Source: an uncultured Alphaproteobacteria bacterium
GTDB lineage: Bacteria > Pseudomonadota > Alphaproteobacteria > RF32 > CAG-239
DNA: 12,847 nt
Direction of reading: 5' to 3'
Assembly: GCA_934271195.1 (NCBI GenBank)
Contig: CAKQRB010000003.1
Span: 1 to 12,847 of the forward strand
Below are positions 1 to 6,565 of this stretch, piece by piece. Below the pieces are notes generated by a model. The model saw only the letters and a list, made by a program, of their open reading frames with translations. It was not told where the DNA came from and made no database searches. The position numbers and the translations under genes were made by a program. Within the stretch, counting starts at the first letter, position 1. Every line of letters starts with the position of its first letter.

Positions 1-39
1 GTCTTAAGACACGGGAGAGTTGGTCGCTGCCAGATCTTC
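1..39 (+). rRNA. rrf: 5S ribosomal RNA, 3' end (partial)
   Basis: The first ~39 bases carry the conserved 3' part of an alphaproteobacterial 5S rRNA: the AAGACACGGGAGAG segment followed by TTGGTCGCTGCCAG, which closely resembles the 5S 3' end of Brucella-type alphaproteobacteria as I remember it. The gene continues upstream of the window, so this is the distal end of an rRNA operon read left to right. The exact 3' nucleotide is estimated. Confidence 0.85.
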
Positions 40-84
40 TAAACACTTATTCTTAATCTTTCTTATGTTGTTATATCTTATATC

Positions 85-114
85 AAAACCTCATCTGCCA
101 GATGAGGTTTTTTT
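85..114 (+). terminator. intrinsic terminator of the rRNA operon
   Basis: A perfect 12-bp inverted repeat (AAAACCTCATCT / AGATGAGGTTTT) with a 3-base loop is followed by more T residues, about 45 bases after the 5S rRNA. Position and shape fit the rRNA operon terminator. Confidence 0.9.
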
Positions 115-497
115 GTACCCAGAAAACCACGCGCTAGGCGCGGGGCTGGGCGAACGTAGTTTATCACTTGTGTCAGCTGGCGGAAGTTTATGTCTGTGAA
201 ATGTAATCAGAATTATTACGGCATTCGGTAGCAATGCTCGAAAGATGTTACATGATAAAGCAATATTGTTTGCGGTCTTGAAAGCGGACAGAGAAAATTA
301 ATCTTGCTGAAAGCCACAACATTTGAGAATTGGTATCCACCGAATTTGTGAAGGGCAGCGTTTTTCATGTGAGGTTTATGAGAAACCAAGCCGGAATACG
401 GCGGCAATTTTGCAATAATTTAATCAAACGCTCTCCCAATAAAAAAACTTCATCTCTTTCTTCATAGGGACAAAGTATGTGTCTGCCGCTCTGGCAC
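115..497. other. gene-free region between rRNA operon and convergent operon
   Basis: I see no convincing coding sequence in these ~380 bases. The open frames are short, begin with poor start codons and lack ribosome binding sites. Small dyads are present: GCGCTAGGCGC near 132, GGTTTATGAGAAACC near 374, and GCCGGAATACGGC near 390. The composition looks like decayed DNA, possibly remains of a mobile element, but no transposase motif is recognisable. Confidence 0.5.
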
Positions 498-528
498 AAA
501 AAAAACGCTGAATAACAGCGTTTTTTTT
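498..528 (-). terminator. terminator of the helicase-ibrA-ibrB operon
   Basis: The hairpin CGCTG / CAGCG with loop AATAA is flanked by eight A and eight T residues, so it can work in both directions. It begins two bases past the ibrB stop codon and ends the minus-strand operon. It could also stop rRNA-operon read-through from the other side. Confidence 0.9.
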
Positions 529-529
529 A

Positions 530-1039
530 TTAAATTTCCCAGCTTTTGGAAAATTCTTCGTCTTTAAATAGCGAGGCTAAGCCGGTAATCTGTTTGAGAC
601 GTAAAAGTTCATCTGCTGACATACCGATATTTCGGCAAATCCAGCTGTCACTTTTTCCCATTTCCAGCAGCTCGGCCACAATATTACTCATCAAATCGAC
701 ACTGTGGCTGCCGCGTGCGCGATTATGACGGATCGTAGATGCCATACGATCACTAAGGTCTTTATCAATTACAACAACCGGCATTATGCCGTTTTCTCGC
801 TCATAAATGCGTTTGCTGGTCATCATGACTGTGTACCGATGAAAACCGTCTACCACAATATATTCGTCGGCATTCTTATCATAATAACAAACAATCGGCT
901 GAGTATATCCGTCTTCCCAGATAGAAACCTCTAACAATTTCATTTCAGGAGGAGCAACTTTGTTGGGGTTATAATCGTTTGCTCTGATTTTTTCAACCGG
1001 AACAGGCCTAACATTATAAACAGGACTTTGAAAAGCCAT
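530..1039 (-). CDS. ibrB: ParB/sulfiredoxin-like domain protein, IbrB/YbdM family
   Basis: This 169-residue protein has a ParB/sulfiredoxin-like fold. Visible marks are a proline-rich N-terminal segment with PVEKIRANDYNPN (residues 14-26), the DGFHRY motif (64-69) that matches ParB box I, and RHNRARG (104-110) that matches box II. A helix-turn-helix-like segment follows at about 130-154. ParB-family folds of this kind bind or hydrolyse CTP or ATP, and some act as nucleases or regulators. In E. coli, YbdM/IbrB is encoded beside the PP-loop protein YbdN/IbrA, as here, and IbrA and IbrB jointly activate expression of prophage immunoglobulin-binding (eib) genes. The start has a strong AAGGAG site overlapping the ibrA stop, 14 bases after that gene. 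It is shorter than E. coli YbdM (about 209 residues). The family assignment is from motifs and context; the target is unknown. Confidence 0.85.
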   Translation of the reverse strand: MAFQSPVYNVRPVPVEKIRANDYNPNKVAPPEMKLLEVSIWEDGYTQPIVCYYDKNADEYIVVDGFHRYTVMMTSKRIYERENGIMPVVVIDKDLSDRMASTIRHNRARGSHSVDLMSNIVAELLEMGKSDSWICRNIGMSADELLRLKQITGLASLFKDEEFSKSWEI

Positions 1040-1053
1040 AGTTTTTAGTCTCC

Positions 1054-2355
1054 TTATAATTTTTTGTACTTTGCAATCAGTTCTTTTTCACGTTCTGCCT
1101 GTTTTTTTGTCTGGGCAAATCCCATATATTTACACAAGTGGTCGTTTTTCAAGATGCAAATTGCCATACGTTTCCATGAAGGAATGTCAATGGAAGATTT
1201 AATGTCATCCGTATCATCCGGTGTTCCCAAAAAACGGATCTGCTCTTTTGTTTTGCTGTATTTGCTGATGCCGTTACGTTTAATCGGATAATTACATTCC
1301 TCTAATTCTTTCAAGGCGTCATCACAAACAACGCCGCCTTTTTTCCACCAGAAGCGAATAGAAGTCTTAAACTTTTCAACATAGTTCTTGCGCATGCTGT
1401 CAGGCAGGGTTGCCAGCAGAAACTTAACATAAGTCCGCCATGAGTGGCCTTCCGGCAGTTTAACATTTCTGACTCCCATTGCGCTCGTCCGTCCGTAGAT
1501 GGCGCCAAAATTAGCCCCCTGCACACGGCCGACAACTTTTACCCAGGTTGCCGGTTCCAAAATCCTATACAGGTTAAGACTTTCTTTTGCGCTTTCATGA
1601 TACGGGCTTGCAACACGCATCTGATGGATTGATAGTCCTGCCTTATAGTATAAATCATAAATTTTATTGTAGTCAAATCCGAATTTGCCATTTGCAACCC
1701 AAACATCTTTGGTTGTCCAGTCATAAAGCGGATAAGCATTGTACCAGTTTTCGCCCATTTTTGTTGTCCACTGAGCGTTTTTCATGATCTGCTTTCTGAC
1801 ATTTGCATAAGCGCGGTAACGATTCAGGGACTCATCAGTCCTCACGCCGAGCAGACAAATTGTCTTTCCTTGTTTTTGCTTGGAGTACCAGTCGCCAAAT
1901 TCGGCGTATAAATCTTCCTGAACCATTTTGGGTCTGTAAAAGTCAAAAATCTGATTATCCAGATTAATGATATATGGCATGGTCGGCATGGGCCGAACCC
2001 ATAAATCTTTTTTGTCCGGGTCCCACGGATACCAGTAAATTTGAAAATTGCTGACGGCACAGCGCGATCCCATCGGCAGACAGACCCAGTAAGGCTCAAT
2101 GTCTTCCAGATTGTCTTCAAACATCCGATAAACAAAATTAGTTGTTTCCTGGTACTGAGCCTCAAAATCCTGATGAAATACCCCGATTTTCTTTTTGATA
2201 TTGTTTTTGCGTTTATAATCTAAAACCAAATTCAACAGCAGTCCGCTGTCTTTTCCGCCGGAGAATGAAACATAAATATTGTCAAAGTTCTCAAAAATAA
2301 ATTTAATCCGTTCCATAGTCGCCTGATAGACATCTTTTTCAAGATAACGCTTCAT
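1054..2355 (-). CDS. ibrA: PP-loop (PAPS reductase-family, DUF3440) protein, IbrA/YbdN-like
   Basis: This 433-residue protein has the N-type ATP-pyrophosphatase fold. The PP-loop SGGKDS lies at residues 32-37, GVRTDESLNRYR at 170-181, and YPLYDWTTKDVW at 208-219, all typical of the phosphoadenosine-phosphosulfate reductase superfamily. The C-terminal extension and length match the DUF3440 group (E. coli YbdN, about 406 residues). I do not see the ECGLH catalytic motif of assimilatory PAPS reductases, so sulfate reduction is unlikely; adenylation or sulfur transfer to a nucleic acid or protein is more plausible (inference). Cysteines sit at 92, 99, 167, 344, 354, 400 and 408, and the last four could ligate a metal or cluster. 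The start overlaps the helicase stop by four bases (ATGA) and has a GAGGAG site. The name follows the IbrA/IbrB pair; the biochemical activity is not established. Confidence 0.88.
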   Translation of the reverse strand: MKRYLEKDVYQATMERIKFIFENFDNIYVSFSGGKDSGLLLNLVLDYKRKNNIKKKIGVFHQDFEAQYQETTNFVYRMFEDNLEDIEPYWVCLPMGSRCAVSNFQIYWYPWDPDKKDLWVRPMPTMPYIINLDNQIFDFYRPKMVQEDLYAEFGDWYSKQKQGKTICLLGVRTDESLNRYRAYANVRKQIMKNAQWTTKMGENWYNAYPLYDWTTKDVWVANGKFGFDYNKIYDLYYKAGLSIHQMRVASPYHESAKESLNLYRILEPATWVKVVGRVQGANFGAIYGRTSAMGVRNVKLPEGHSWRTYVKFLLATLPDSMRKNYVEKFKTSIRFWWKKGGVVCDDALKELEECNYPIKRNGISKYSKTKEQIRFLGTPDDTDDIKSSIDIPSWKRMAICILKNDHLCKYMGFAQTKKQAEREKELIAKYKKL

Positions 2356-3605
2356 AGTCTCAGCATCTCCTCTTTCGAAATAAAATCACATATATTGGAC
2401 AGCACATGCTTTTTTCTGGTCAGGCTTTGTTGAATTAAATCATCAAGTCCTGTCTTGACCCAGAAATTGTAGATGTTCAGTTCTTTTGTTAGGCCTTTTT
2501 GATATACACAGTCCAAACATTGGATCTTATCTTTATAATCGAAAGTCTGCGAAAAAAAGATAATATTTTTGCAAAAAGGCACGTTGATACTGAACCCTCC
2601 GGCGCCATATGTACTAAACATAATATTGACGTTATTTTGAAAAGCTTCCACGACTTTGTTTTTGTTAGAGTTTCCTGTAAGTTCGACAAACGGGTGGTCG
2701 AACGCTCCGCACTCTTTGAAGAATTTGATTTCGTCAATAAACTTAATGTAAACAATCACCTTTTCGCCGCGGGCCAGAATTTTGTCAATAATATCTACCA
2801 AAGCAAAGACCTTGTTTTTGGCGATGGTATAAATATGCTGAAACTTCTGAACCACCTGCATAAAAGGAAACTGCTCCCGCTCCTGCAGGAATATCTCTTT
2901 TTCTTGCGCGTAATTTTGAATTTCCTTTGGCGTCAAATCAAAATACTCGTCAAAATATTTTATTGAGCAATCAAAATCGAGATCATATTCCAAAATATAT
3001 GGCTGCATTAACTCAATGAGCTTTTTCTCGTCCTGAGGTTTTGACCATCTTCTTTTTATTTCGTCTTTCCCGAGGAAGAAGGGCAAAAAGTTATTTGAAA
3101 ACTGAGTCTCCGTCATCTTCAAAATTGAAGAGTTTATGAATTGGATTTGAGCGTACAAATCAATAAGCCCCTGCGTCAGCGGGGTTCCGCTCAAAAGTAA
3201 CCGATACTTAAACTTCCGCCCAATATTTAACAAGCGTTGGGTTCGCCCAGCTTCGGTATTCTTTATTGTGATACTTTCATCCACCACACAAAATGTCCTA
3301 AATTTATCAATCAAATTATACAGGCTCAAATATTGGTTATCTGAAGCTGCTACTGCTTCAATGGAATAAAAGTAAATCTTTCTTTCCAATCCTCGTGACC
3401 ACTTTTTTATCTCGTCCTTGTAAGAACGGGCGGATAAAAAGGCAGCCGGAGCTATCCAAACAATATAATCGACTTTGAACTGTTGCGATCTGACAAACTC
3501 CAGAGCAATTTCTACTTTTCTTGCACCTGATTTTATAAATAAAGCACCGGCTTTAATTTGTCCGAGCTTGTCAAAAGCCCGCTGTCTGTTCATACAAAGT
3601 CTCAT
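2352..3605 (-). CDS. SNF2-like superfamily 2 helicase with degenerate motifs
   Basis: This 417-residue protein has the two-lobe layout of compact SNF2-type helicases common in phages and mobile elements. Motif II appears as VVDESITIKN (107-116), motif III as LLLSGTPLTQG (136-146), a motif V-like segment as STYGAGGFSINVP (331-343), and a C-terminal KTGLDDLIQQSL (384-395) that matches the usual TIDE segment. Motif I is altered: the expected GxGKT is GARKV (27-31). In motif VI the arginines of DRxHRxGQ are replaced (DCVYQKGL, 365-372). ATP-driven translocation may therefore be weak or lost. The start is ATG with GAGGA about seven bases upstream. The gene heads the operon and overlaps ibrA by four bases, which argues for joint function. 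The family call is firm; the role is unknown. Confidence 0.85.
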   Translation of the reverse strand: MRLCMNRQRAFDKLGQIKAGALFIKSGARKVEIALEFVRSQQFKVDYIVWIAPAAFLSARSYKDEIKKWSRGLERKIYFYSIEAVAASDNQYLSLYNLIDKFRTFCVVDESITIKNTEAGRTQRLLNIGRKFKYRLLLSGTPLTQGLIDLYAQIQFINSSILKMTETQFSNNFLPFFLGKDEIKRRWSKPQDEKKLIELMQPYILEYDLDFDCSIKYFDEYFDLTPKEIQNYAQEKEIFLQEREQFPFMQVVQKFQHIYTIAKNKVFALVDIIDKILARGEKVIVYIKFIDEIKFFKECGAFDHPFVELTGNSNKNKVVEAFQNNVNIMFSTYGAGGFSINVPFCKNIIFFSQTFDYKDKIQCLDCVYQKGLTKELNIYNFWVKTGLDDLIQQSLTRKKHVLSNICDFISKEEMLRL

Positions 3606-3658
3606 ATATTGTCCTCGATATTATGCCTAATACCTATGCTATACATGAAACTGAAATC

Positions 3659-3688
3659 ATTCTAGCATAAGCTTGAAAAAAATTCCAA
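3659..3688 (-). promoter_or_regulatory. candidate promoter of the helicase-ibrA-ibrB operon
   Basis: On the minus strand TTGGAA (-35, 3683-3688) and TAGAAT (-10, 3659-3664) are separated by 18 bases, with TGC just before the -10 element as in extended -10 promoters. It lies about 55 bases upstream of the helicase start. Only sequence similarity supports it. Confidence 0.5.
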
Positions 3689-3880
3689 CGGAAGTTTAAA
3701 GTTGTACATAACATTCTTGTGCTTTTAGCGATGAAATGTCCTGAACGGCAGTATAATCAGGCATTTAAGAAAGTCATAGACCTTATACTATAAATATTAG
3801 GAATATAAGAATATAATATAAGATGGAATTTCGGGTCGAATTGGCAGATAAAACGGGTCTTGTTAAGCCCGCATACAAAC

Positions 3881-3914
3881 AAAAAAGGCCGCGCCTCAAA
3901 ACGCAGCCTTTTTC
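3881..3914 (-). terminator. terminator of the lipoprotein gene
   Basis: Read on the minus strand, GGCTGCG pairs with CGCGGCC (one G-U pair) around an 8-base loop, flanked by A and T runs. It lies about 20 bases past the stop codon of the minus-strand lipoprotein gene. Confidence 0.8.
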
Positions 3915-3932
3915 TTTAAGACAGTACCCTGA

Positions 3933-4595
3933 TTAATCAGAAACCGTTGTTGTGGTTGTCATTGTTTCAACAATAGAATCACTCGGTTGCGTGCGGACAA
4001 CTTCTTCAATCATCCCTGCGCGATACGGTTCTTTTTCATAAGAAACGTCAGTATAAGTTTTGGGTTCATAAACCGTTTTATAGGTGGTCTTTTTGTACAG
4101 AACCTCAACCGGTTCTCTGGTTTCTCTGATCTCGTCCGGACAGCCCTTGTTATTGCCTGAAACCGTGCGGTATCCATCGCTGATACGGGTACGCCGACGG
4201 CACGGACGACCATCTGCATTCTGGCTTGCATAAGTTTGGTCAGTATAACGTGTGCGGTTATAAACTCTGCGCGGAGCCCGATCTTCTTCCATAATCCGGC
4301 GCGGACGACGATATGTGGCTTCATCATAAGCGGTATCGTAAGAATTCTCTACGATTGTAGTTGTCGGCTCATATACTTCTGCCGGTGTTGTCCGCACAAC
4401 GCGAATCCGACGGCGACCAGGGTCGGCATATTGACGGCGCCCCATATCCTCTTGATAAATACGGCTTCCGTCATATTCGCGATATACAACGCGCTCCGTC
4501 GTAACGGTTTCCGGCTCCGTAATAACTTCTTCATTTTGAGGGGTTGCACAGGCAGAAAGCATTGCAGCCAATGAGAGAGCTAAAAATTTTTTCAT
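3933..4595 (-). CDS. Tyr/Arg-rich predicted lipoprotein of unknown function
   Basis: This 220-residue protein begins with a lipoprotein signal: MKK, a hydrophobic stretch, then the lipobox LSAC with the acylated cysteine at 16. The mature part is low in hydrophobics and very rich in Tyr, Arg, Thr and Glu, with repeated RRPRR, RRRTR and RRRIR clusters and many short TYR/VYE units, and it ends in a run of threonines. No catalytic domain is recognisable. The two non-lipobox cysteines lie at GRPCRRR and KGCPDE and could form a disulfide. It probably sits in the outer membrane or periplasm facing the envelope (inference from the lipobox, with Ala at +2). The ATG start has AGGA eight bases upstream. 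It is a single-gene unit with its own promoter, leader hairpin and terminator. I do not recognise a named family. Confidence 0.75.
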   Translation of the reverse strand: MKKFLALSLAAMLSACATPQNEEVITEPETVTTERVVYREYDGSRIYQEDMGRRQYADPGRRRIRVVRTTPAEVYEPTTTIVENSYDTAYDEATYRRPRRIMEEDRAPRRVYNRTRYTDQTYASQNADGRPCRRRTRISDGYRTVSGNNKGCPDEIRETREPVEVLYKKTTYKTVYEPKTYTDVSYEKEPYRAGMIEEVVRTQPSDSIVETMTTTTTVSD

Positions 4596-4611
4596 TATCT
4601 TTTCCTTTCGG

Positions 4612-4632
4612 CAGTTCTGATCGACAGAACTG
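4612..4632 (-). promoter_or_regulatory. leader hairpin before the lipoprotein gene
   Basis: A perfect 8-bp inverted repeat (CAGTTCTG / CAGAACTG, loop of 5) lies in the predicted 5' leader, just upstream of the ribosome binding site. It has no T-run, so it is not a terminator. It may be an operator or an mRNA stability element. Confidence 0.5.
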
Positions 4633-4660
4633 TTTTGTTAATTATGGCTAGTTTTTGTTT

Positions 4661-4688
4661 AATATAGTCTGTTTTGAAAATTATTCAA
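4661..4688 (-). promoter_or_regulatory. promoter of the lipoprotein gene
   Basis: On the minus strand TTGAAT (-35, 4683-4688) and TATATT (-10, 4661-4666) are spaced by 16 bases, about 65 bases upstream of the start codon. It is a good sigma70-type match. Confidence 0.55.
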
Positions 4689-4826
4689 GCTTTTTCTACT
4701 CAAAAGTTATATTTATTTATACATATTTTTATTTAAACATCGTTAACAAGACTTTGAAGAATCTAAATTAATGCTTTGTTTTATCAAAAACTTGATAATT
4801 TATGCAAAAAATTAGAAAAAAAAGAC

Positions 4827-4854
4827 TTGTGTATTTTATTTTTTGTGCTATGTT
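4827..4854 (+). promoter_or_regulatory. promoter of tRNA-Pro
   Basis: TTGTGT (4827-4832) and TATGTT (4849-4854) are 16 bases apart, with TGC directly before the -10 box. The tRNA begins 17 bases past the -10 box, consistent with a short 5' leader. Confidence 0.6.
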
Positions 4855-4870
4855 CTGGTTTACAAAATAT

Positions 4871-4947
4871 CGGAATGTAGTTCAGCCTGGTAGAACGCTA
4901 CGTTCGGGACGTAGAAGTCGGAGGTTCGAATCCTCTCATTCCGACCA
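4871..4947 (+). tRNA. tRNA-Pro (anticodon CGG)
   Basis: The 77 bases fold as a full cloverleaf. The acceptor stem CGGAATG pairs with CATTCCG, the anticodon stem CTACG pairs with CGTAG around loop TTCGGGA (anticodon CGG), the T-arm is GGAGG TTCGAAT CCTCT with one wobble, and CCA is encoded. It reads the proline codon CCG. An intrinsic terminator follows. Confidence 0.96.
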
Positions 4948-4953
4948 AATAAG

Positions 4954-4982
4954 AAAAGAGCCAGCTTGTCTGGCTCTTTTTT
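4954..4982 (+). terminator. terminator of tRNA-Pro
   Basis: AAAAGAGCCAG pairs with CTGGCTCTTTT around a 5-base loop, followed by T residues, seven bases after the tRNA CCA end. Confidence 0.9.
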
Positions 4983-5022
4983 ACTCTGCCCCCAACTTTG
5001 ACGTAGAACCCCAAACTCTTTC

Positions 5023-5643
5023 TTATGCGGTCAGGCCGAGCTTTTTCAATGTTTTTAAAATATTTTCTTTGTTTCTTTTTTTGATTGGTTTTATTGGCCG
5101 GCCGGCGTAAACCGTCCAAGGCTCAAATTTATAATTGGACGGCACAAAGCTCAGCGCGCCGATACTTACTCCCTCGGGAATATGATTGTTGGGCATAATA
5201 ACGGAGTTTGTTCCGATACCGGTAAACTTTTCCATTGTAACGTTTCCTTGAATTTCTTTTACTTCCGGAACAGAATGTGTGACCAGTTCGTTTACATAAT
5301 CATTGCTGCTCAGCCAGATTCGCACACCTGCAGCCAAACTGGAAAAACTTCCCATCTTAAATTTATATTCGCCGTTACCGCCGGAAATATAAGTTCCTGT
5401 GGCTATTTCGCAGTCGGATCCGATCTCGCAAGCCGATGAAATCCTACAAAAATCTGAAATTCGTACATTATCGCCAGCTTCAACCAAATCAGGCTTTTTA
5501 ATAATCACATATTCACCGAGGGTAAAATTCTTGCCGTGTTTCACTTTGCTTCTCCAAAAATTAAAATCATAAATATAATACAAAAGCAAAACGTCAAAAG
5601 GAAAGTCACAAAACTCATTTGTCAGGTCAAAAGAAGTTAACAT
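5023..5643 (-). CDS. hexapeptide-repeat (left-handed beta-helix) acyltransferase
   Basis: From the ATG at 5643 the protein has 206 residues. Its centre and C-terminal half show the hexapeptide pattern of left-handed beta-helix acyltransferases: VEAGDNVRISDFCRIS, CEIGSDCEIATGTYIS, then IGTNSVIMPNN and IPEGVSIGALSFVPSN, closing with the family's WTVYAGRPIKPIKKR tail. Such enzymes usually move acetyl from acetyl-CoA to a sugar or amino-sugar hydroxyl or amine in surface polysaccharide or lipopolysaccharide synthesis. The same frame stays open to a TTG at 5763 (246 residues), but the extra 40 residues look non-coding and the ATG form fits the length of related enzymes better. Neither start has a clear ribosome binding site. 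No glycosyltransferase cluster surrounds it. The substrate is unknown. Confidence 0.8.
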   Translation of the reverse strand: MLTSFDLTNEFCDFPFDVLLLYYIYDFNFWRSKVKHGKNFTLGEYVIIKKPDLVEAGDNVRISDFCRISSACEIGSDCEIATGTYISGGNGEYKFKMGSFSSLAAGVRIWLSSNDYVNELVTHSVPEVKEIQGNVTMEKFTGIGTNSVIMPNNHIPEGVSIGALSFVPSNYKFEPWTVYAGRPIKPIKKRNKENILKTLKKLGLTA

Positions 5644-5772
5644 CTGTTTCTGGTGGAAATTATTGTAACAAATGCTGCGGCGTAAAAAAGAAAAAGCAGA
5701 TCTGTTATAGGCTAAGGGCAGGTTTTGTTTGAAACATTTAAGCGTAAAAACAACAAAAGGCAAACAGAAATT

Positions 5773-6041
5773 TTATATCTTTTTGCCATTTATCTTGTAA
5801 TATGTTTCAATAAATTTCAGTCTGTAATCATTATATGACCGAGTTCTTCGCTTTTCGGAGCCTAAAAAGTCATACGAATATTCAATTCCGTTCGGTCCGT
5901 CAATGGAAGGTTTGGGCAAATAAACCTCGTGGCAAGTTATTGTGAGTTCCAACTTGTTGGAATAAGTCACGCTCATCGAAGTGATGTTGTATCTTCAGAA
6001 ATTCCCCAATCATCCCAAATATCTTTATCTTCAGCAAAAAT
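5773..6041 (-). pseudogene. decayed gene fragment of unknown family
   Basis: A 67-codon frame (ATG at 5976, stop at 5773) encodes a natural-looking peptide containing TITCHEVYLPKPSIDG. Just upstream, in another frame (5976-6041), lies a coding-like stretch with DKDIWDDWGISEDTTSLR, interrupted by a stop at its far end. One inserted base near 5977 would fuse the two. The 67-codon frame lacks a ribosome binding site, and its stop lies in the same frame as the acyltransferase extension downstream. This looks like the wreck of a longer gene, though an intact small gene cannot be excluded. I do not recognise the family. Confidence 0.4.
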
Positions 6042-6103
6042 TTAGCAATCTAATAAATATTTGAATTTTAGGGTTAACTAAAAAGCTTAAACACCTAAAA
6101 CAA

Positions 6104-6131
6104 AAGGCTTTCAGAAAATTCTGAAAGCCTT
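6104..6131 (-). terminator. terminator-like hairpin beside the tRNA-Met 3' remnant
   Basis: AAGGCTTTCAGAA pairs with TTCTGAAAGCCTT, and on the minus strand it is followed by TTTTGTTTT. It stands four bases from the duplicated tRNA 3' end, mirroring the terminator next to the intact tRNA-fMet. Confidence 0.75.
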
Positions 6132-6134
6132 CCG

Positions 6135-6157
6135 AGTGGTTGCGGGGGCAGGATTTG
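6135..6157 (-). repeat. duplicated 3' end of tRNA-fMet (direct repeat copy 1)
   Basis: These 23 bases are identical to 6336-6358, the 3' terminal part of the initiator tRNA gene including CCA and part of the T-arm. Copy 1 lacks the rest of a tRNA. It may be a recombination or attachment-site scar, or the end of a disrupted second tRNA gene. Confidence 0.8.
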
Positions 6158-6279
6158 TCCTCAACATTGCTTCGCAATGCTCGTTCCACTGCACTCGTTC
6201 GGTCTTTGCAGCCCTCACCGGCGTTCTTCCGCCCGCCTCTCGCTTGTAGTGAACCTACTTTTCTCGTAGGTTCTAATCC
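6158..6279. repeat. tRNA-derived interrupted element
   Basis: After the duplicated tRNA 3' end the homology stops for about 92 bases (6158-6249). It then resumes with TGAACCTAC (6250-6258), the bases that directly follow in the intact tRNA. An inverted copy, GTAGGTTCTAATCC (6266-6279, 13 of 14 matching the tRNA T-arm), follows and forms an 8-bp hairpin with it. The inserted stretch begins with a small hairpin CATTGC TTC GCAATG. No protein is credible here. Confidence 0.5.
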
Positions 6280-6296
6280 AAGTCATAATCATTTAA

Positions 6297-6332
6297 AACA
6301 TCTAAACCCCTCTGAAGAGGGGTTTAGATGTT
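6297..6332 (-). terminator. terminator of tRNA-fMet
   Basis: A perfect 16-bp stem with loop TGAA (AACATCTAAACCCCTC and its complement) lies six bases past the tRNA 3' end, with TTTT following on the minus strand. Confidence 0.88.
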
Positions 6333-6337
6333 ATTAG

Positions 6338-6414
<77 letters not shown>

Positions 6415-6444
6415 ACAGAAAAGTTATCTTGTAAAGACAGTGCA

Positions 6445-6473
6445 TAGATACGCTCTTTTATAATGCTTGTCAA
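6445..6473 (-). promoter_or_regulatory. promoter of tRNA-fMet
   Basis: On the minus strand a perfect TTGACA (6468-6473) is spaced 17 bases from TATCTA (6445-6450), about 30 bases upstream of the tRNA. Confidence 0.75.
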
Positions 6474-6565
6474 GCTAAAATTTTGTAAAACTTTCCAAAA
6501 ACTTCATTTTTTATCGAGTTTAGGCTTGTTTTGTCCCGTATCAGGCGCAATTAATCCGCCGGAAG

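Noticed and set aside
216..407. 63-codon minus-strand frame downstream of the 5S rRNA
   Set aside because: It starts at TTG without a ribosome binding site and its peptide has no recognisable motif or sensible composition.
1054..2355. Assimilatory PAPS reductase (CysH) function
   Set aside because: The protein is much longer than CysH, lacks the ECGLH motif and sits with a ParB-like partner, not with sulfate-assimilation genes.
6140..6337. 65-codon plus-strand frame through the tRNA-derived repeat
   Set aside because: It runs through the tRNA 3' copy, the hairpin insert and the terminator stem, so it is a by-product of structured non-coding DNA.
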